From positions 1-64,000 of the forward strand of contig CAZUYC010000092.1 of assembly GCA_964624475.1 (NCBI GenBank): 64,000 nucleotides of DNA, read 5' to 3'. Positions 28,646-37,120 of this stretch are shown one piece after another. The stretch is from CAZUYC01 sp964624475 (GTDB lineage Bacteria > Myxococcota_A > UBA9160 > SMWR01). The notes below the pieces were generated by a model. That model ran no database searches and was not told the origin of the DNA. It was given only the letters and a program-made list of their open reading frames with translations. Both the position numbers and the translations under genes were made by a program. Each line of letters opens with the position of its first letter. Positions within the stretch are counted from its first letter, which is position 1.

Positions 28646-29527
28646 TCACAGCCCGCGGATCTCGGGGAGGACCTCCTTCGCGAGCCGCTCGACGGGCTCG
28701 ATCTCGTGCACGTTGGGCAGGTTCACGATGGCGTGCTGCACGCCGACCTTCGCGAGCGCCTGGAGCTCGTGGATCACCTCCCCCGGCGACTGCTTGCCCG
28801 GGGCGAGGTGCACCGTGCCGAGCGTCGTGCGCTCGATCGCGTCGAAGTCGCGGCCCAGGGCGTCGCAGTGGCGGCGCAGCACCTCGAGCTTGCGGCCCAC
28901 CTCCGCCGCGCCGGCGTAGCTGAAGAGGTTGCAGGCGTCGGCGTAGCGGGCCACGAGGCGGAGCGTCCGGCGCTCCCCCATCCCGCCGATCAGGATGGGC
29001 GGGTGCGGGCGGCGCAGCGGCTGCGGCACGCACAGGGTCTCGGCCAGCCGGTAGTGCCGGCCCGGGAAGGGAGCGACCTCCCCCGACCACATCTGCTTCG
29101 CGATGCGCAGCGCCTCCTCGAGGCGCTCGAAGCGCTCGCGCAGCGGGGGGAAGGGGACGCCGAGGCCCGCGTGCTCGCGCTCGAACCAGGCGGCCCCGAT
29201 CCCGAGCACGGCGCGCCCGCCCGAGAGCACGTCGAGGGTCGAGACGGTCTTCACCAGGATGCCCGGGTGCCGGTAGCTGACGCCGGTGACGAGCGTCCCG
29301 AGCGAAGCAAAGCGCGTCGCCGCCGCGAGGAAGGCGAGCGCCGTGTAGCCCTCCAGCATGTCGCGCTCCGCGGGCCCCACCGGCGGGATCTGGAAGAAGT
29401 GGTCCATCACCCAGAGGCTCGCGAAGCCGCCCTCGTCGGCGGCGGCGGCGATCGCGCGCAGCCGCGACGCCAGCCCGGCGGGGCCGTCCGGCCAGCTGAA
29501 GCTCGGGATCTGGAGTCCGAGGCGCAT
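28646..29527 (-). CDS. LLM-class (F420/FMN-dependent) oxidoreductase
   Basis: 293 residues of a luciferase-like monooxygenase fold: MRLGLQIPSFSWPDGPA, LWVMDHFFQIPP, LGTLVTGVSYRHPGILVKT, LGIGAAWFEREHAGLGV, and PHPPILIGGMGERRTLRLVA. The GAAWFEREH segment and IGGMGE are typical of members annotated as F420-dependent. The reaction is probably a hydride transfer or monooxygenation on an unknown substrate. It is downstream of the convergent crotonase and could belong to the same catabolic setting as the amidohydrolase at 29671. Confidence 0.87.
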   Translation of the reverse strand: MRLGLQIPSFSWPDGPAGLASRLRAIAAAADEGGFASLWVMDHFFQIPPVGPAERDMLEGYTALAFLAAATRFASLGTLVTGVSYRHPGILVKTVSTLDVLSGGRAVLGIGAAWFEREHAGLGVPFPPLRERFERLEEALRIAKQMWSGEVAPFPGRHYRLAETLCVPQPLRRPHPPILIGGMGERRTLRLVARYADACNLFSYAGAAEVGRKLEVLRRHCDALGRDFDAIERTTLGTVHLAPGKQSPGEVIHELQALAKVGVQHAIVNLPNVHEIEPVERLAKEVLPEIRGL

Positions 29528-29670
29528 GGCGGTCCTCCGCGGGGCGCCCCGCCACTTTACCGCGGCTCTTCCTGCTCTGCGCGCAGGGCATCGAGAAGCT
29601 CATGGAAGGCGGCGCGAAGGCCTGGATCCGGAGCCTGCGCGTCGAGGTTCCGGGCGCCGGGATCCCAAGC

Positions 29671-30852
29671 TCATCGGGCCCGCGCGAGCTTGCGCAGCGG
29701 GATCTGGTAGAGCCGGCTCCAGTTCTCGCCGACGATCCGCGCCTGCGAGGCCTCGGGGATCGGGAGCTTCGCGAAGGCCTCGACCGCGTGCGGGAACTTC
29801 GAGTCGCCATGCGGGTAGTCGGTCGAGAAGACCAGGTTCGCGTCGCCGAACCACTCGATGTACTGCCGCGCGGGCTCCTCGTCCGCCTCGACGGAGAGGA
29901 AGCAGTTGCGCCGGAAGTACCCGGAGGGCTTCATGGTGAGGTCGCGCGCCTCGTACCCGCCGACCCACTCGTAGTGCTCGTCGAGGCGGTGGAAGAGCCA
30001 GGGCGCCCAGGCGCAGTTGCCCTCCAGCAGCGCCACGCGCAGGCGCGGGAAGCGCTCGAGCACTCCCCCGGCGCAGAGGCAGACCGCCGCGGTCATGATC
30101 CCGAGCGGCTGCGAGAAGGTGTGCCACATCAGGAGCTTGTCGAAGATCTCGAGCGAGAAGTCGGGGCGCAGGTAGGTCTGGCCGCCGCCGTGGAAGGCGA
30201 GCGGCACGTCGAGGCGCTCGATCTCGCGCCACAGCGGGTCGTAGTGCGGGTCGTGCCAGGGGCGGCGGTCGATGCAGCCCGGGGCGAGGAAGACCGCCTT
30301 CATCCCGAGCTCGAGGACCGCGCGGCGCGCCTCGGCGACGGCTGCGCCGACGTCGTGCGGCGCCACCATCGCCGCGCCGAAGATCCGCTCCGGCGCGAAG
30401 GCGCAGAAGTCGCGCAGCCAGTCGTTGTAGGCCCGCGCGATCGCGGCGGCGAAGTCGGGCTCGAGCCCGTCGGTCCCCATCATCGCGCAGGAGTCGAGGC
30501 CGAGAACGAAGAGCCCGCGCGAGGGGAAGAGCACGGCGAGATCGATCCCCTCCTTGTCCATCGCGAGGATCTGGCTCGCCGCGTCCCAGCCGCGCGCCTC
30601 GGCCTCGGCGTAGACCGAGTCGTGCTCCGAACGCCAGCCCGTGCCGCCCTCCGCCGCCGCGCGCTGCGGCCGCACCGAGCCCATGCGCAGCAGCACGCGC
30701 GACTTGACGCGCACGCGCATGTCGCGCCGCATCTCGCTGAGGCCGACCGGCGCCGCGTGGCGGAAGGCCGGGTCGATGTAGCGCTGCCAGAGGTCCGGCG
30801 GCTCCATCACGTGGAGATCGCTGTCGGCGACGACACCGTCCCTGAGCGCCAC
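29671..30852 (-). CDS. amidohydrolase family 2 protein (ACMSD-like)
   Basis: 393 residues. Start chosen at GTG 30852 because GGGAGG lies four bases upstream; an ATG at 30918 is in frame. The metal-binding N-terminus is VVADSDLHVMEPPDLWQRYI, the barrel contains VPLAFHGGGQTYL (His), and the C-terminus has FSTDYPHGDSKFPHAVEAF with the conserved Asp. Family members act as hydrolases or decarboxylases on cyclic and aromatic substrates. Related to the amidohydrolase at 19163-20380. The upstream SGNH-like reading frame overlaps its 5' end by 46 bp. Confidence 0.86.
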   Translation of the reverse strand: MALRDGVVADSDLHVMEPPDLWQRYIDPAFRHAAPVGLSEMRRDMRVRVKSRVLLRMGSVRPQRAAAEGGTGWRSEHDSVYAEAEARGWDAASQILAMDKEGIDLAVLFPSRGLFVLGLDSCAMMGTDGLEPDFAAAIARAYNDWLRDFCAFAPERIFGAAMVAPHDVGAAVAEARRAVLELGMKAVFLAPGCIDRRPWHDPHYDPLWREIERLDVPLAFHGGGQTYLRPDFSLEIFDKLLMWHTFSQPLGIMTAAVCLCAGGVLERFPRLRVALLEGNCAWAPWLFHRLDEHYEWVGGYEARDLTMKPSGYFRRNCFLSVEADEEPARQYIEWFGDANLVFSTDYPHGDSKFPHAVEAFAKLPIPEASQARIVGENWSRLYQIPLRKLARAR

Positions 30853-32042
30853 GCAGCCTCCCCGCGCGGGGCGAACGAGCAGCCGGCGCTCGTGGCCGCG
30901 CGGCACCCAAAGTGACATGATCCGCGGCGGAATCCAAGCCCGCGCCCGCCGGCGCCGAGGAGGGGACGGTGAAGATCCTGCGGACGCTCGGACCCGATCC
31001 GGGGCTTCGGACTCGAACTCGATCTCCTGCCCGGCCGGCGCCGGGGCGCGGTCGCGGCCGGCGGTCGTGGCGGGCCGGTCTGCTCGTCGGGCGGGCGCCA
31101 GCGCAGCGCTCGATCGATCGCGGCGGCGACCGCCTCGCCATAGAGGCGGCTCCCGTAGGGGTTCAGGTGGTTGTCGTGCACGAAGTAGAGGGCGTCGGAG
31201 GCGAGCCCGTCTCGCTCCAGCGCCGCCCGGATGGCCGGCAGCACGCTCACCACGCGGAGCTCGCGAGCACCCGCCTGCGCGCGAAAGAGGCGCAGGCTTC
31301 CGGCCAGCGATGCACGCGGAGGGACCGGCGCCACGAGGAAGATGCAATCGCAGCGGCGCGCGACGTCCTCGAGCGCGTCGAGCGCCGCGGCGATCCACGG
31401 GCGGCGTGACTCGATCACCGCGTCGTCGAGGCCGAGCTCGGTGCGGCGCGGCTGGAGGAAGTTCAGGCGCCACGCGTTCGCCGGACCGCGGGACACCCGG
31501 GCCACGAGCCGTCCGAGATAGAGGCGATCCCAGAGCCAGCGGCGCCATCGTCCGGCGGCGACCTCGTCCGCGCGGGCGCGAAGCCCCGCGCGCTGCGCGT
31601 CGGTCTGGTACGAGAGCACGAAGCCGCGATGGCACTCGCGCACGAAGCGGCCATTCTGCACGTCGTCGAAGTCGTTGCCGAAGAAGGCCAGGACCACCAC
31701 CTGCGGGCGCAGCCGGGGCACGAAGCGCTCGAGGATCCGCACGTGAACGTCGCTGCCGGTGCCGTCGAGGGCCAGGTTGATCACGTCGGCCCGCGGGTGA
31801 CCGTGCGCGCGCAGCCAGCGCTCGGCCACCGCGGTCCAGACCTCGGCGCGGGGCACGTTCATGTTGGCGGTGAAGGAATCGCCGACCGCGAGCACACGGA
31901 GATCGCTCTGCCCGGGCGGCAGCGGCTCCTCGTCGTAGAAGCCCAGGGAGTTGATCTCGACGTCGTTGTCGATCTCGAAGTGCCCCGCGACGCGCCCTCG
32001 CGCGTAGGGCACGTAGCGGAAGCCGAGCTCCGGATCGGGCAT
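30807..32042 (-). CDS. SGNH/GDSL-like hydrolase domain protein (N-terminus frameshifted)
   Basis: 411 residues in one frame. VLAVGDSFTANMNVPRAEVW holds the GDS nucleophile motif (about 53), ALDGTGSDVHVRIL the Gly block, and VHDNHLNPYGSRLYGEAV the DxxH catalytic pair. This is the AlgX/GDSL type that often O-acetylates or trims exopolysaccharides. The first codon ATG 32042 falls mid-domain (PDPELGFRYVP). The expected membrane anchor is encoded just upstream in another frame (32043-32181), so a one-base frameshift near 32042-32050 is likely. The last 100 residues or so (after DRALRWRPP) look non-conserved and run into the amidohydrolase start. Confidence 0.65.
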   Translation of the reverse strand: MPDPELGFRYVPYARGRVAGHFEIDNDVEINSLGFYDEEPLPPGQSDLRVLAVGDSFTANMNVPRAEVWTAVAERWLRAHGHPRADVINLALDGTGSDVHVRILERFVPRLRPQVVVLAFFGNDFDDVQNGRFVRECHRGFVLSYQTDAQRAGLRARADEVAAGRWRRWLWDRLYLGRLVARVSRGPANAWRLNFLQPRRTELGLDDAVIESRRPWIAAALDALEDVARRCDCIFLVAPVPPRASLAGSLRLFRAQAGARELRVVSVLPAIRAALERDGLASDALYFVHDNHLNPYGSRLYGEAVAAAIDRALRWRPPDEQTGPPRPPAATAPRRRPGRRSSSSPKPRIGSERPQDLHRPLLGAGGRGLGFRRGSCHFGCRAATSAGCSFAPRGEAAWRSGTVSSPTAIST

Positions 32043-32181
32043 CGTAGATGCACGGGTATTCGATTCGCGAGAGCTGCGCGGGCCGAAGCGCGCGCAGCGC
32101 CAGCTCCACGAGCACCAGGGAGCCGAGCAGCCCGATCCCCAGCGACGCGAGGGCGAGGGAACGTCGGCTGCGGGCAGCCAC
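32043..32181 (-). pseudogene. displaced N-terminal membrane anchor of the SGNH protein
   Basis: From GTG 32181 one reads AARSRRSLALASLGIGLLG then SLVLVELALRALRPAQ and SRIEYPCIYD. This is a basic start, one transmembrane helix and an ExxLR region that normally precedes SGNH domains of this type. After IYD the frame continues as unrelated Arg-rich residues, whereas the next frame gives PDPELGFRYVP. Adding one base at about 32042-32050 would join both parts. This may be a real frameshift mutation or an assembly error. Confidence 0.5.
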
Positions 32182-32271
32182 GGCGGGAGAGTCTCCCCTC
32201 GCCCCGCTCGGGCCGCCAGGGCGGCAAGATGCGGCCCCGGGGCCGCCGCTGCTTCGGTATCCTGCGCCGCG

Positions 32272-32388
32272 GTGACGATCCTTCGACCGCTGCGGGGGCT
32301 CCGGCTCGCGCTGGCCCTGGTCTGGATCGCCGTGGTGAGCGCGAGCTACCTCGTCGCGCGAGAGCTCGGCCTGGCGCTCGTACCGTGA
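32272..32388 (+). CDS. 38-residue single-pass membrane peptide, coupled to the GT-C gene
   Basis: GTG 32272 opens a frame encoding VTILRPLRGLRLALALV then WIAVVSASYLVARELGLALVP. It is one hydrophobic helix with basic residues on the N-side. The stop TGA overlaps the GTG start of the next gene as GTGA, the arrangement used for translational coupling in several operons of this window. No ribosome site is obvious. It is either a real accessory micro-protein or simply an upstream leader that couples translation. Confidence 0.4.
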   Translation: MTILRPLRGLRLALALVWIAVVSASYLVARELGLALVP

Positions 32389-34226
32389 GAGGCGTCGCCG
32401 AGCTGGCGCGGCTCGTGGCGGCCGGGGCCATTCCGAGCGCCGCGTATCTCGCTGTCGGCCTCTGGCTCCTGGGCCCGCTCCGCCTGCGCGCCACGGGCAG
32501 CGAGCGGCTCGCGCTCGCCTTCGTCGCGGGGACCGGCGCGGCCTCGCTCGCCATCCTCCTGCTGCGGTCGCTGGACCTCCCCATCCCGCTCGTCGCGCTC
32601 GCGGGGGTTGCGTGCGCGGGGATCCCCCGTCTGCGCGCCGCCCCGAGCGCGGGCGGGGAGCCGAGCTGGAGGGAGGCGCCGGGCTGGGTGCGCGCCGTCG
32701 ACGCGGCGAGCCTCGTCGTCTCGGCCCTGACCTTCGCCGCGGCCCTCGGGCCCGAGACCTACTGGGACGGGTTCGAGTATCACCTGCCGCTCGCGCGGGC
32801 GTGGAGCGAGGGTCCGATCCGCGCGCTCCCGGGCGTGCTCGACGCCGAGCTCCGTGCCGGCGTCGATCTGCTCTACGTGCCGGCGATGGCCGCCGGAGAG
32901 CCCGACGCGGCGGCTGCCGTCTCGGCCTGCTTCGCCGCCGCTCTCGCGGCGCTGGTGCGGGGCGAGGCTCGCCGCCGCGCGTCCTACGGCGCGGGCGCGC
33001 TCGCCGGCCTCCTCACCCTGCTCGCGCCCTTCACGCTCGGCAACGCTCCCTCGACCTACGTCGATCTCGGAGTCGGCAGCTACGGCTTCCTCGCCCTGTG
33101 CCTGGCGGACCGCTGGAACCGCTCTGGCGATGCGGCAGCCCTTCCCGCCTGCGCGGTGATGCTCGCCTTTGCGGCCAACGCGAAGCTGCACGCCGCGGCG
33201 CTCGTCCCGGCCGTGCTCGCGCTGGTGTGGCTGGGAGGGCGCCGCGTGCCGCTCCGGCGTCTCGCGTGCTGCGCGGCGATCAGCGCGCTGCTGGTCGCGC
33301 CCTGGCTCGCGAAGACCGCCGTCACCAGCGGGAACCCCTTCTTTCCGTTCTTCGCCGGTCGGTTCGGGGCAGGCCTCGCGAGCCCCGATCTCCTCGCCCT
33401 CCGCCGGCTCCGCCTGGCGACGGACTTCCCGACCACCGGCTGGCTGCGTCGCCCGGCGCACTACCTGCTCTCGCTCGTCGGCGGTCGCAATCCACACCTG
33501 AGTGGACAGCTGGGAGCCTTGCCGCTCGCGCTCGCCCCGTTGGCGATCCATCGCCTCTCGCGCGCCACCGCCGCGCTGGTCGCCGTCGTCGCGGCGCTCT
33601 TCGCGCTCCAGGTCGCGTTCATGCCGGCCCTGCGTTTCGCCACGCCGCTCCTGCCGCTCGTCGCCGTGGCCGCGGCCGTCGGGGGCGAGCGGCTCGCGCG
33701 CTCGGGCGCGTTGGCGCGCGCTGCCCTCCTCGCGGTGCTGGGGGTGCTGTTGGCTCATCACGCCGCGCAGCTCGGACTCCGCTACGGGCCGCGCCTGGTC
33801 GCCTTGCGGAATCCCTGGGCCTACGCGGAGGCGATGTTTCCGGACCAGGCCGCGCTGCGGCGGATGGTGACACGGGCCGCCCCGGTGGTGGCCATCCCGA
33901 AGGGCGCCGTCGAGTGGATGCCGAAGCCCGTCTACGTGCTCGACTGGCAGCGCAACGGGGAGCTCCTCTTCGACCCGGTGCTCGGACGCAGGACGCCGCC
34001 CGACGCGGCCCTGGCGCTGCTGCGCCGGCGGGGCGTGCGCTCGCTGGTGCTGGACGTGGTGCCGAGGCGCCCCCCCGATGGAACGCTCGGGCACCCCACC
34101 GTCGACGCCTGGCTGCGCGATGGGCTCGCGCGAGTCCGCCCGGATCCGGATCCGCCGCGCGCGCGCGGCGATCGGGTCTGGGTGCAGGTCGAGCTGCTCG
34201 ACGCGCCGCCGCCGGGCTCACGCTGA
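32385..34226 (+). CDS. GT-C superfamily (GT39/PMT-like) membrane glycosyltransferase
   Basis: 613 residues with about ten to twelve hydrophobic helices. After the first helices comes the acidic loop ETYWDGFEYHLPLARAWSEG (about 125-144), the place of the DxD/ExD catalytic motif in GT-C enzymes. It is followed by the membrane-rich core and a soluble C-terminal domain from about 490 (VYVLDWQRNGELLFDP, SLVLDVVPRRP). Probably transfers a sugar from a polyprenyl-phosphate donor to a lipid, glycan or protein at the outer face of the inner membrane. GTG 32385 overlaps the preceding micro-ORF stop. Divergent from the SGNH gene; the two could belong to a surface-polysaccharide locus. Confidence 0.75.
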   Translation: MRGVAELARLVAAGAIPSAAYLAVGLWLLGPLRLRATGSERLALAFVAGTGAASLAILLLRSLDLPIPLVALAGVACAGIPRLRAAPSAGGEPSWREAPGWVRAVDAASLVVSALTFAAALGPETYWDGFEYHLPLARAWSEGPIRALPGVLDAELRAGVDLLYVPAMAAGEPDAAAAVSACFAAALAALVRGEARRRASYGAGALAGLLTLLAPFTLGNAPSTYVDLGVGSYGFLALCLADRWNRSGDAAALPACAVMLAFAANAKLHAAALVPAVLALVWLGGRRVPLRRLACCAAISALLVAPWLAKTAVTSGNPFFPFFAGRFGAGLASPDLLALRRLRLATDFPTTGWLRRPAHYLLSLVGGRNPHLSGQLGALPLALAPLAIHRLSRATAALVAVVAALFALQVAFMPALRFATPLLPLVAVAAAVGGERLARSGALARAALLAVLGVLLAHHAAQLGLRYGPRLVALRNPWAYAEAMFPDQAALRRMVTRAAPVVAIPKGAVEWMPKPVYVLDWQRNGELLFDPVLGRRTPPDAALALLRRRGVRSLVLDVVPRRPPDGTLGHPTVDAWLRDGLARVRPDPDPPRARGDRVWVQVELLDAPPPGSR

Positions 34227-34262
34227 CGCCTGCCAGGGCGCGCCCGGCCGACGCGCGGGGCC

Positions 34263-35573
34263 CTACGCCCGCCGCCGCGGCGAGCGGCCCGTGAGCCGGG
34301 TGTAGATCTGGTAGCCGAGCCAGCGCAGCGGCTCCGGCGGCAGGAACCGCAGGCGCCGCTGGTAGAAGGGGAGGTCTCGCCACGGGTCGTGGTCGCCGCC
34401 GTAGAGGTCGCAGAGCACGCGGCCGGCGAGCGCCGCGAGCGCGATGCCGTGACCGCTGTATCCGAGGGCGAAGTACACGTTGCCGTGAGCGCCGCGCACG
34501 CCCATGGAGCAGACGCGGTCCAGGGTGAGGTCGATCGCGCCGGTCCAGCGATGGGCGATCGGCAGGGCGCCCGCGCCGGGGAAGCAGGCCGCGAGGCGCC
34601 GCTCGAGCGCGGAGAACGCGCGCCCCGCACCTTCCGCCCGGTAGACGGGATCGCCGCCGAAGGAGTAGCCGTAGGCGTCGTTGCCTCCGCCGCCGAAGAG
34701 CAGGCGCCCGCCGCCCGTGCGACAGCCGAAGGTGATGCGGTCGCGGTCGTCGGCGAAGCCGTCGTGCGCTCCCCAGCCGAGCGCCGACCAGCGCTCGGCG
34801 GGGAGCGGGGAGGTCGCGACCACGTGGGAGTGCAGCGGGAGCACGGATTCGCGGAAGTAGCCGAGCCGCGGGGTGTAGGCGTTGGTCGCGAGCACGACCG
34901 CGCCGGCGCGCACCTCGCCGCCGGGCGTCACGAGGCGGATCACGCGACCCTCTTCGATCCGCACGACCGGGGTCCCCTCGTAGACGGCCACGCCCTGCCC
35001 GACGAGCACCGGGCGCAGGCCGCGCAGCAGGGCGGCGCCGTTCACGCGCCCGCAGGTCGGGTCGCGCAGGGCGCCGCGCGCGCCGGCGATGCCGCTCGCG
35101 GACCCGGCCAGCCACTCCAGGGGCACCCCGGCGCGGTTCCAGCGCTCGGCGCGCGCGTGGGCCGCCTCCGCCGTACGCGGGAACGTGTAGACTTCGAGGC
35201 AGCCCTGACGGGAGAACCCTGCGTCGAGGCCATGCCGCTCCACCCAGTCCGCGATCACGTCGATGCCGGTGCGCGTCACCTCGTAGATCCGCCGGATCTC
35301 CGCGGGCTCGTCGGGCTCGACGCCGTTGATCCCCGTGAGCGCCTGGCCGCCGCTGCGCCCGCTGGCGCCGTTGCCGAGGGCCCTGGCCTCGAGCAGGACG
35401 ATGCGCCGCTCCGGAAAGCGCCGGGAGAGGTGCCAGGCGCTGGAGACGCCGGTCAGGCCACCACCGACCACGGCGACGTCGGCGGTCTCGTCGCGGAGAA
35501 GCGGCGGCGCGGGCTCGTAGGGCGGCGCCTCGGCCAGCCAGCAGGCCCGGTTGTCATCCACCGCGATTCGCAC
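34263..35573 (-). CDS. FAD-dependent amine/amino-acid oxidoreductase (DAO family, PuuB-like)
   Basis: 436 residues from GTG 35573. The dinucleotide-binding motif is VAVVGGGLTGVSSAWHLS (about 33-50) followed by RRIVLLEA, and GNGASGRSGGQAL (about 67-79) is the second FAD contact typical of gamma-glutamylputrescine oxidase and other OrdL/DadA relatives. The C-terminus ALGYSGHGIALAALAGRVL is the last FAD loop of the DAO fold. It probably oxidises an amine or amino acid to the imine with release of H2O2 or electron transfer. Repeat A3 lies 20 bp upstream of its start. Confidence 0.86.
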   Translation of the reverse strand: MRIAVDDNRACWLAEAPPYEPAPPLLRDETADVAVVGGGLTGVSSAWHLSRRFPERRIVLLEARALGNGASGRSGGQALTGINGVEPDEPAEIRRIYEVTRTGIDVIADWVERHGLDAGFSRQGCLEVYTFPRTAEAAHARAERWNRAGVPLEWLAGSASGIAGARGALRDPTCGRVNGAALLRGLRPVLVGQGVAVYEGTPVVRIEEGRVIRLVTPGGEVRAGAVVLATNAYTPRLGYFRESVLPLHSHVVATSPLPAERWSALGWGAHDGFADDRDRITFGCRTGGGRLLFGGGGNDAYGYSFGGDPVYRAEGAGRAFSALERRLAACFPGAGALPIAHRWTGAIDLTLDRVCSMGVRGAHGNVYFALGYSGHGIALAALAGRVLCDLYGGDHDPWRDLPFYQRRLRFLPPEPLRWLGYQIYTRLTGRSPRRRA

Positions 35574-35593
35574 GGCTGGCCTCGCGCGCCTGA

Positions 35594-35706
35594 GGGGGAC
35601 GGTCTTCAGATCTTTCGGATTTTCAGATTCTCCTTCGTCGCCCGGCCTCGTCGTAGAGCCCGGCGGGGAGAATCTGAAAATCCGAAAGATCTGAAGACCG
35701 TCCCCC
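35594..35706. repeat. repeat family A, copy 3 (39-40-bp perfect inverted repeat)
   Basis: Arms 35594-35632 and 35668-35706 are exact reverse complements (one more C-G pair extends the stem inward). The arm starts GGGGGACGGTCTTCAGATCT and then TTTCGGATTTTC, differing from copy 1 at two positions (GTC for GTG; TTCGG for TTCGA), and both changes are mirrored in the other arm. It lies in the divergent gap between the FAD oxidase and the gene at 35775. Confidence 0.9.
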
Positions 35707-35774
35707 TGATCCGGGCGCCTGGCTCGTCGGATGGACCACGGGTACGCTTGTGACCCTCGCAGCCGGGGTCCTCC

Positions 35775-36992
35775 GTGGCCGTCACGAGCACGCGCGTCCG
35801 CCTCTGCCTCAAGGACCTCTACCAGCAGGATATCGTGGAGATGATCGAGCGCGAGACGCGGCGCTACGAGCTCCTATCGATCGAGCACCCGGACCACCCC
35901 GACTTCCCCCGCGCCTACCGGCTGCTCTGGGACGCCTTCGGCCCGGCCGGTGAGATGGAGCCGGAGCACGCGATCCGGCAGTTCCTGCTCGACGACGCCT
36001 TCGAGCCGCTGCGCTCGGGGACCTTCATCCGCTACTTCCTGATCGTCGCCAGGGACCGCGAGGGCAACCTGCGCGGCGTGCGCGACGGCTCGGTGCTCTA
36101 CAACCCCGCCTACGCCCCCGACCTCTGCCTGGTCTACCTCTCCCACATCTTCATGCTCCCCGAGGCGCGCGGCACCGTGCTCACCTACTGGCTGCGGATC
36201 GCCCCGATCGAGCTCGCGGTCGAGTACCTCTTCCAGCTCCAGCGGCGCGGGCTCGTGCGCCTGCCCGCGCCCGATCAGCCCGGGAAGTACTTCGGCGTGC
36301 AGCTCGACCTCGCGGCGGAGATGGAGTACTTCTCGCCCGAGGACCGCCTCTCGCTGCAGCGCATCCTCTTCTACGGGCGCGGCGGCTTCGACGTGATCGA
36401 CCCGCGCCACTTCCCGTACCGCCAGCCCGATTTCCGCGAACCCACCGTGATCCAGGCCACGGGCAACCGGCCGGTGCCGTTCATGCTGCTGCTGCGGCGC
36501 GTCGGCCGCGAGCGCCAGGCGCGCCTCTCCCTCGAGGAGGCGAGCGCTGCGATGCGGCTGCTCTACGACGAGTTCGCCTGCTTCTGCTCGCCCGAGTTCC
36601 TCCAGAACAGCCTCGACATCGTGCTCGCGCGCCTCGAGGAGCGGCGGGCCAAGGACAAGCGCGACGTCGCCCTGCTGCCGCTCCCGACCGGCCCGGAGAA
36701 CCTCGGGCGCCTGCGCCGGCTCTTCCGCTACGACATCTACCAGCGCCACTACCCGGGCACCGCGGGTACCGAGGAGTACACGAGCTCGATGCGCGCCCGG
36801 CTGGCCGAGAAGCCGCGCTGGTTCGACGAGGAGCTCTCGCGCATCGCCGCCGCGCTCGCGGCGACGCCGCGCTACGTGTACGGGAGCCGCGATCGCCGCT
36901 TCGCCGTCGACGCCATGCCGGCGCTGCTCGCCGATTCCGACGAGCCCCCCGCCGCGCCCGACGCGCAGCCCCAGCGCGACGCTGCCGACTGA
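35775..36992 (+). CDS. protein of unknown function, possible GNAT-like N-terminal half
   Basis: 405 residues from GTG 35775; family not recognised. The first half (FIRYFLIVARDREGNLRGV, VLYNPAYAPDLCLVYLSHIF, MLPEARGTVLTYWLRI) has the alternation of strands and the EARG-turn seen in GNAT acetyltransferases, but no convincing acetyl-CoA motif. The second half is helical with many Arg/Glu residues (LARLEERRAKDKRDVALLPL) and ends in an Ala/Pro-rich tail. No signal peptide or membrane helix. It has its own promoter region with repeat A3, and no coupled partner. Confidence 0.6.
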   Translation: MAVTSTRVRLCLKDLYQQDIVEMIERETRRYELLSIEHPDHPDFPRAYRLLWDAFGPAGEMEPEHAIRQFLLDDAFEPLRSGTFIRYFLIVARDREGNLRGVRDGSVLYNPAYAPDLCLVYLSHIFMLPEARGTVLTYWLRIAPIELAVEYLFQLQRRGLVRLPAPDQPGKYFGVQLDLAAEMEYFSPEDRLSLQRILFYGRGGFDVIDPRHFPYRQPDFREPTVIQATGNRPVPFMLLLRRVGRERQARLSLEEASAAMRLLYDEFACFCSPEFLQNSLDIVLARLEERRAKDKRDVALLPLPTGPENLGRLRRLFRYDIYQRHYPGTAGTEEYTSSMRARLAEKPRWFDEELSRIAAALAATPRYVYGSRDRRFAVDAMPALLADSDEPPAAPDAQPQRDAAD

Positions 36993-37120
36993 ATCCTCGT
37001 TCCCTCTCCCCCCGGCGCCGGGGACCCGGGCGGCCCGGGCATCGGGCGACCGGTTCCGACCGGGCGGGTCTCAAGCCGGGGGGGTGGGCCACCGAAGCGG
37101 CGCATGAGTCCACTCCGCGG

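Noticed and set aside
25461..28919. A very long plus-strand frame
   Set aside because: Runs antisense through the PLP enzyme and in the wrong frame through the crotonase; no domain visible.
30833..30975. CACCGTCCC and GGGGACGGTG motifs resembling repeat A ends
   Set aside because: They face outward, lack the AGATCTTTCG core and lie in coding DNA; considered chance.
31010..31060. tRNA-like T-loop (GTTCGAGTC on the minus strand)
   Set aside because: No acceptor or anticodon stems fit; it lies in the tail of the SGNH reading frame.
36993..37120. Hairpin-rich gap (CCCCCGGCGCCGGGGACCCGGG region)
   Set aside because: Short GC palindromes without a U-tract; no more than expected from base composition.
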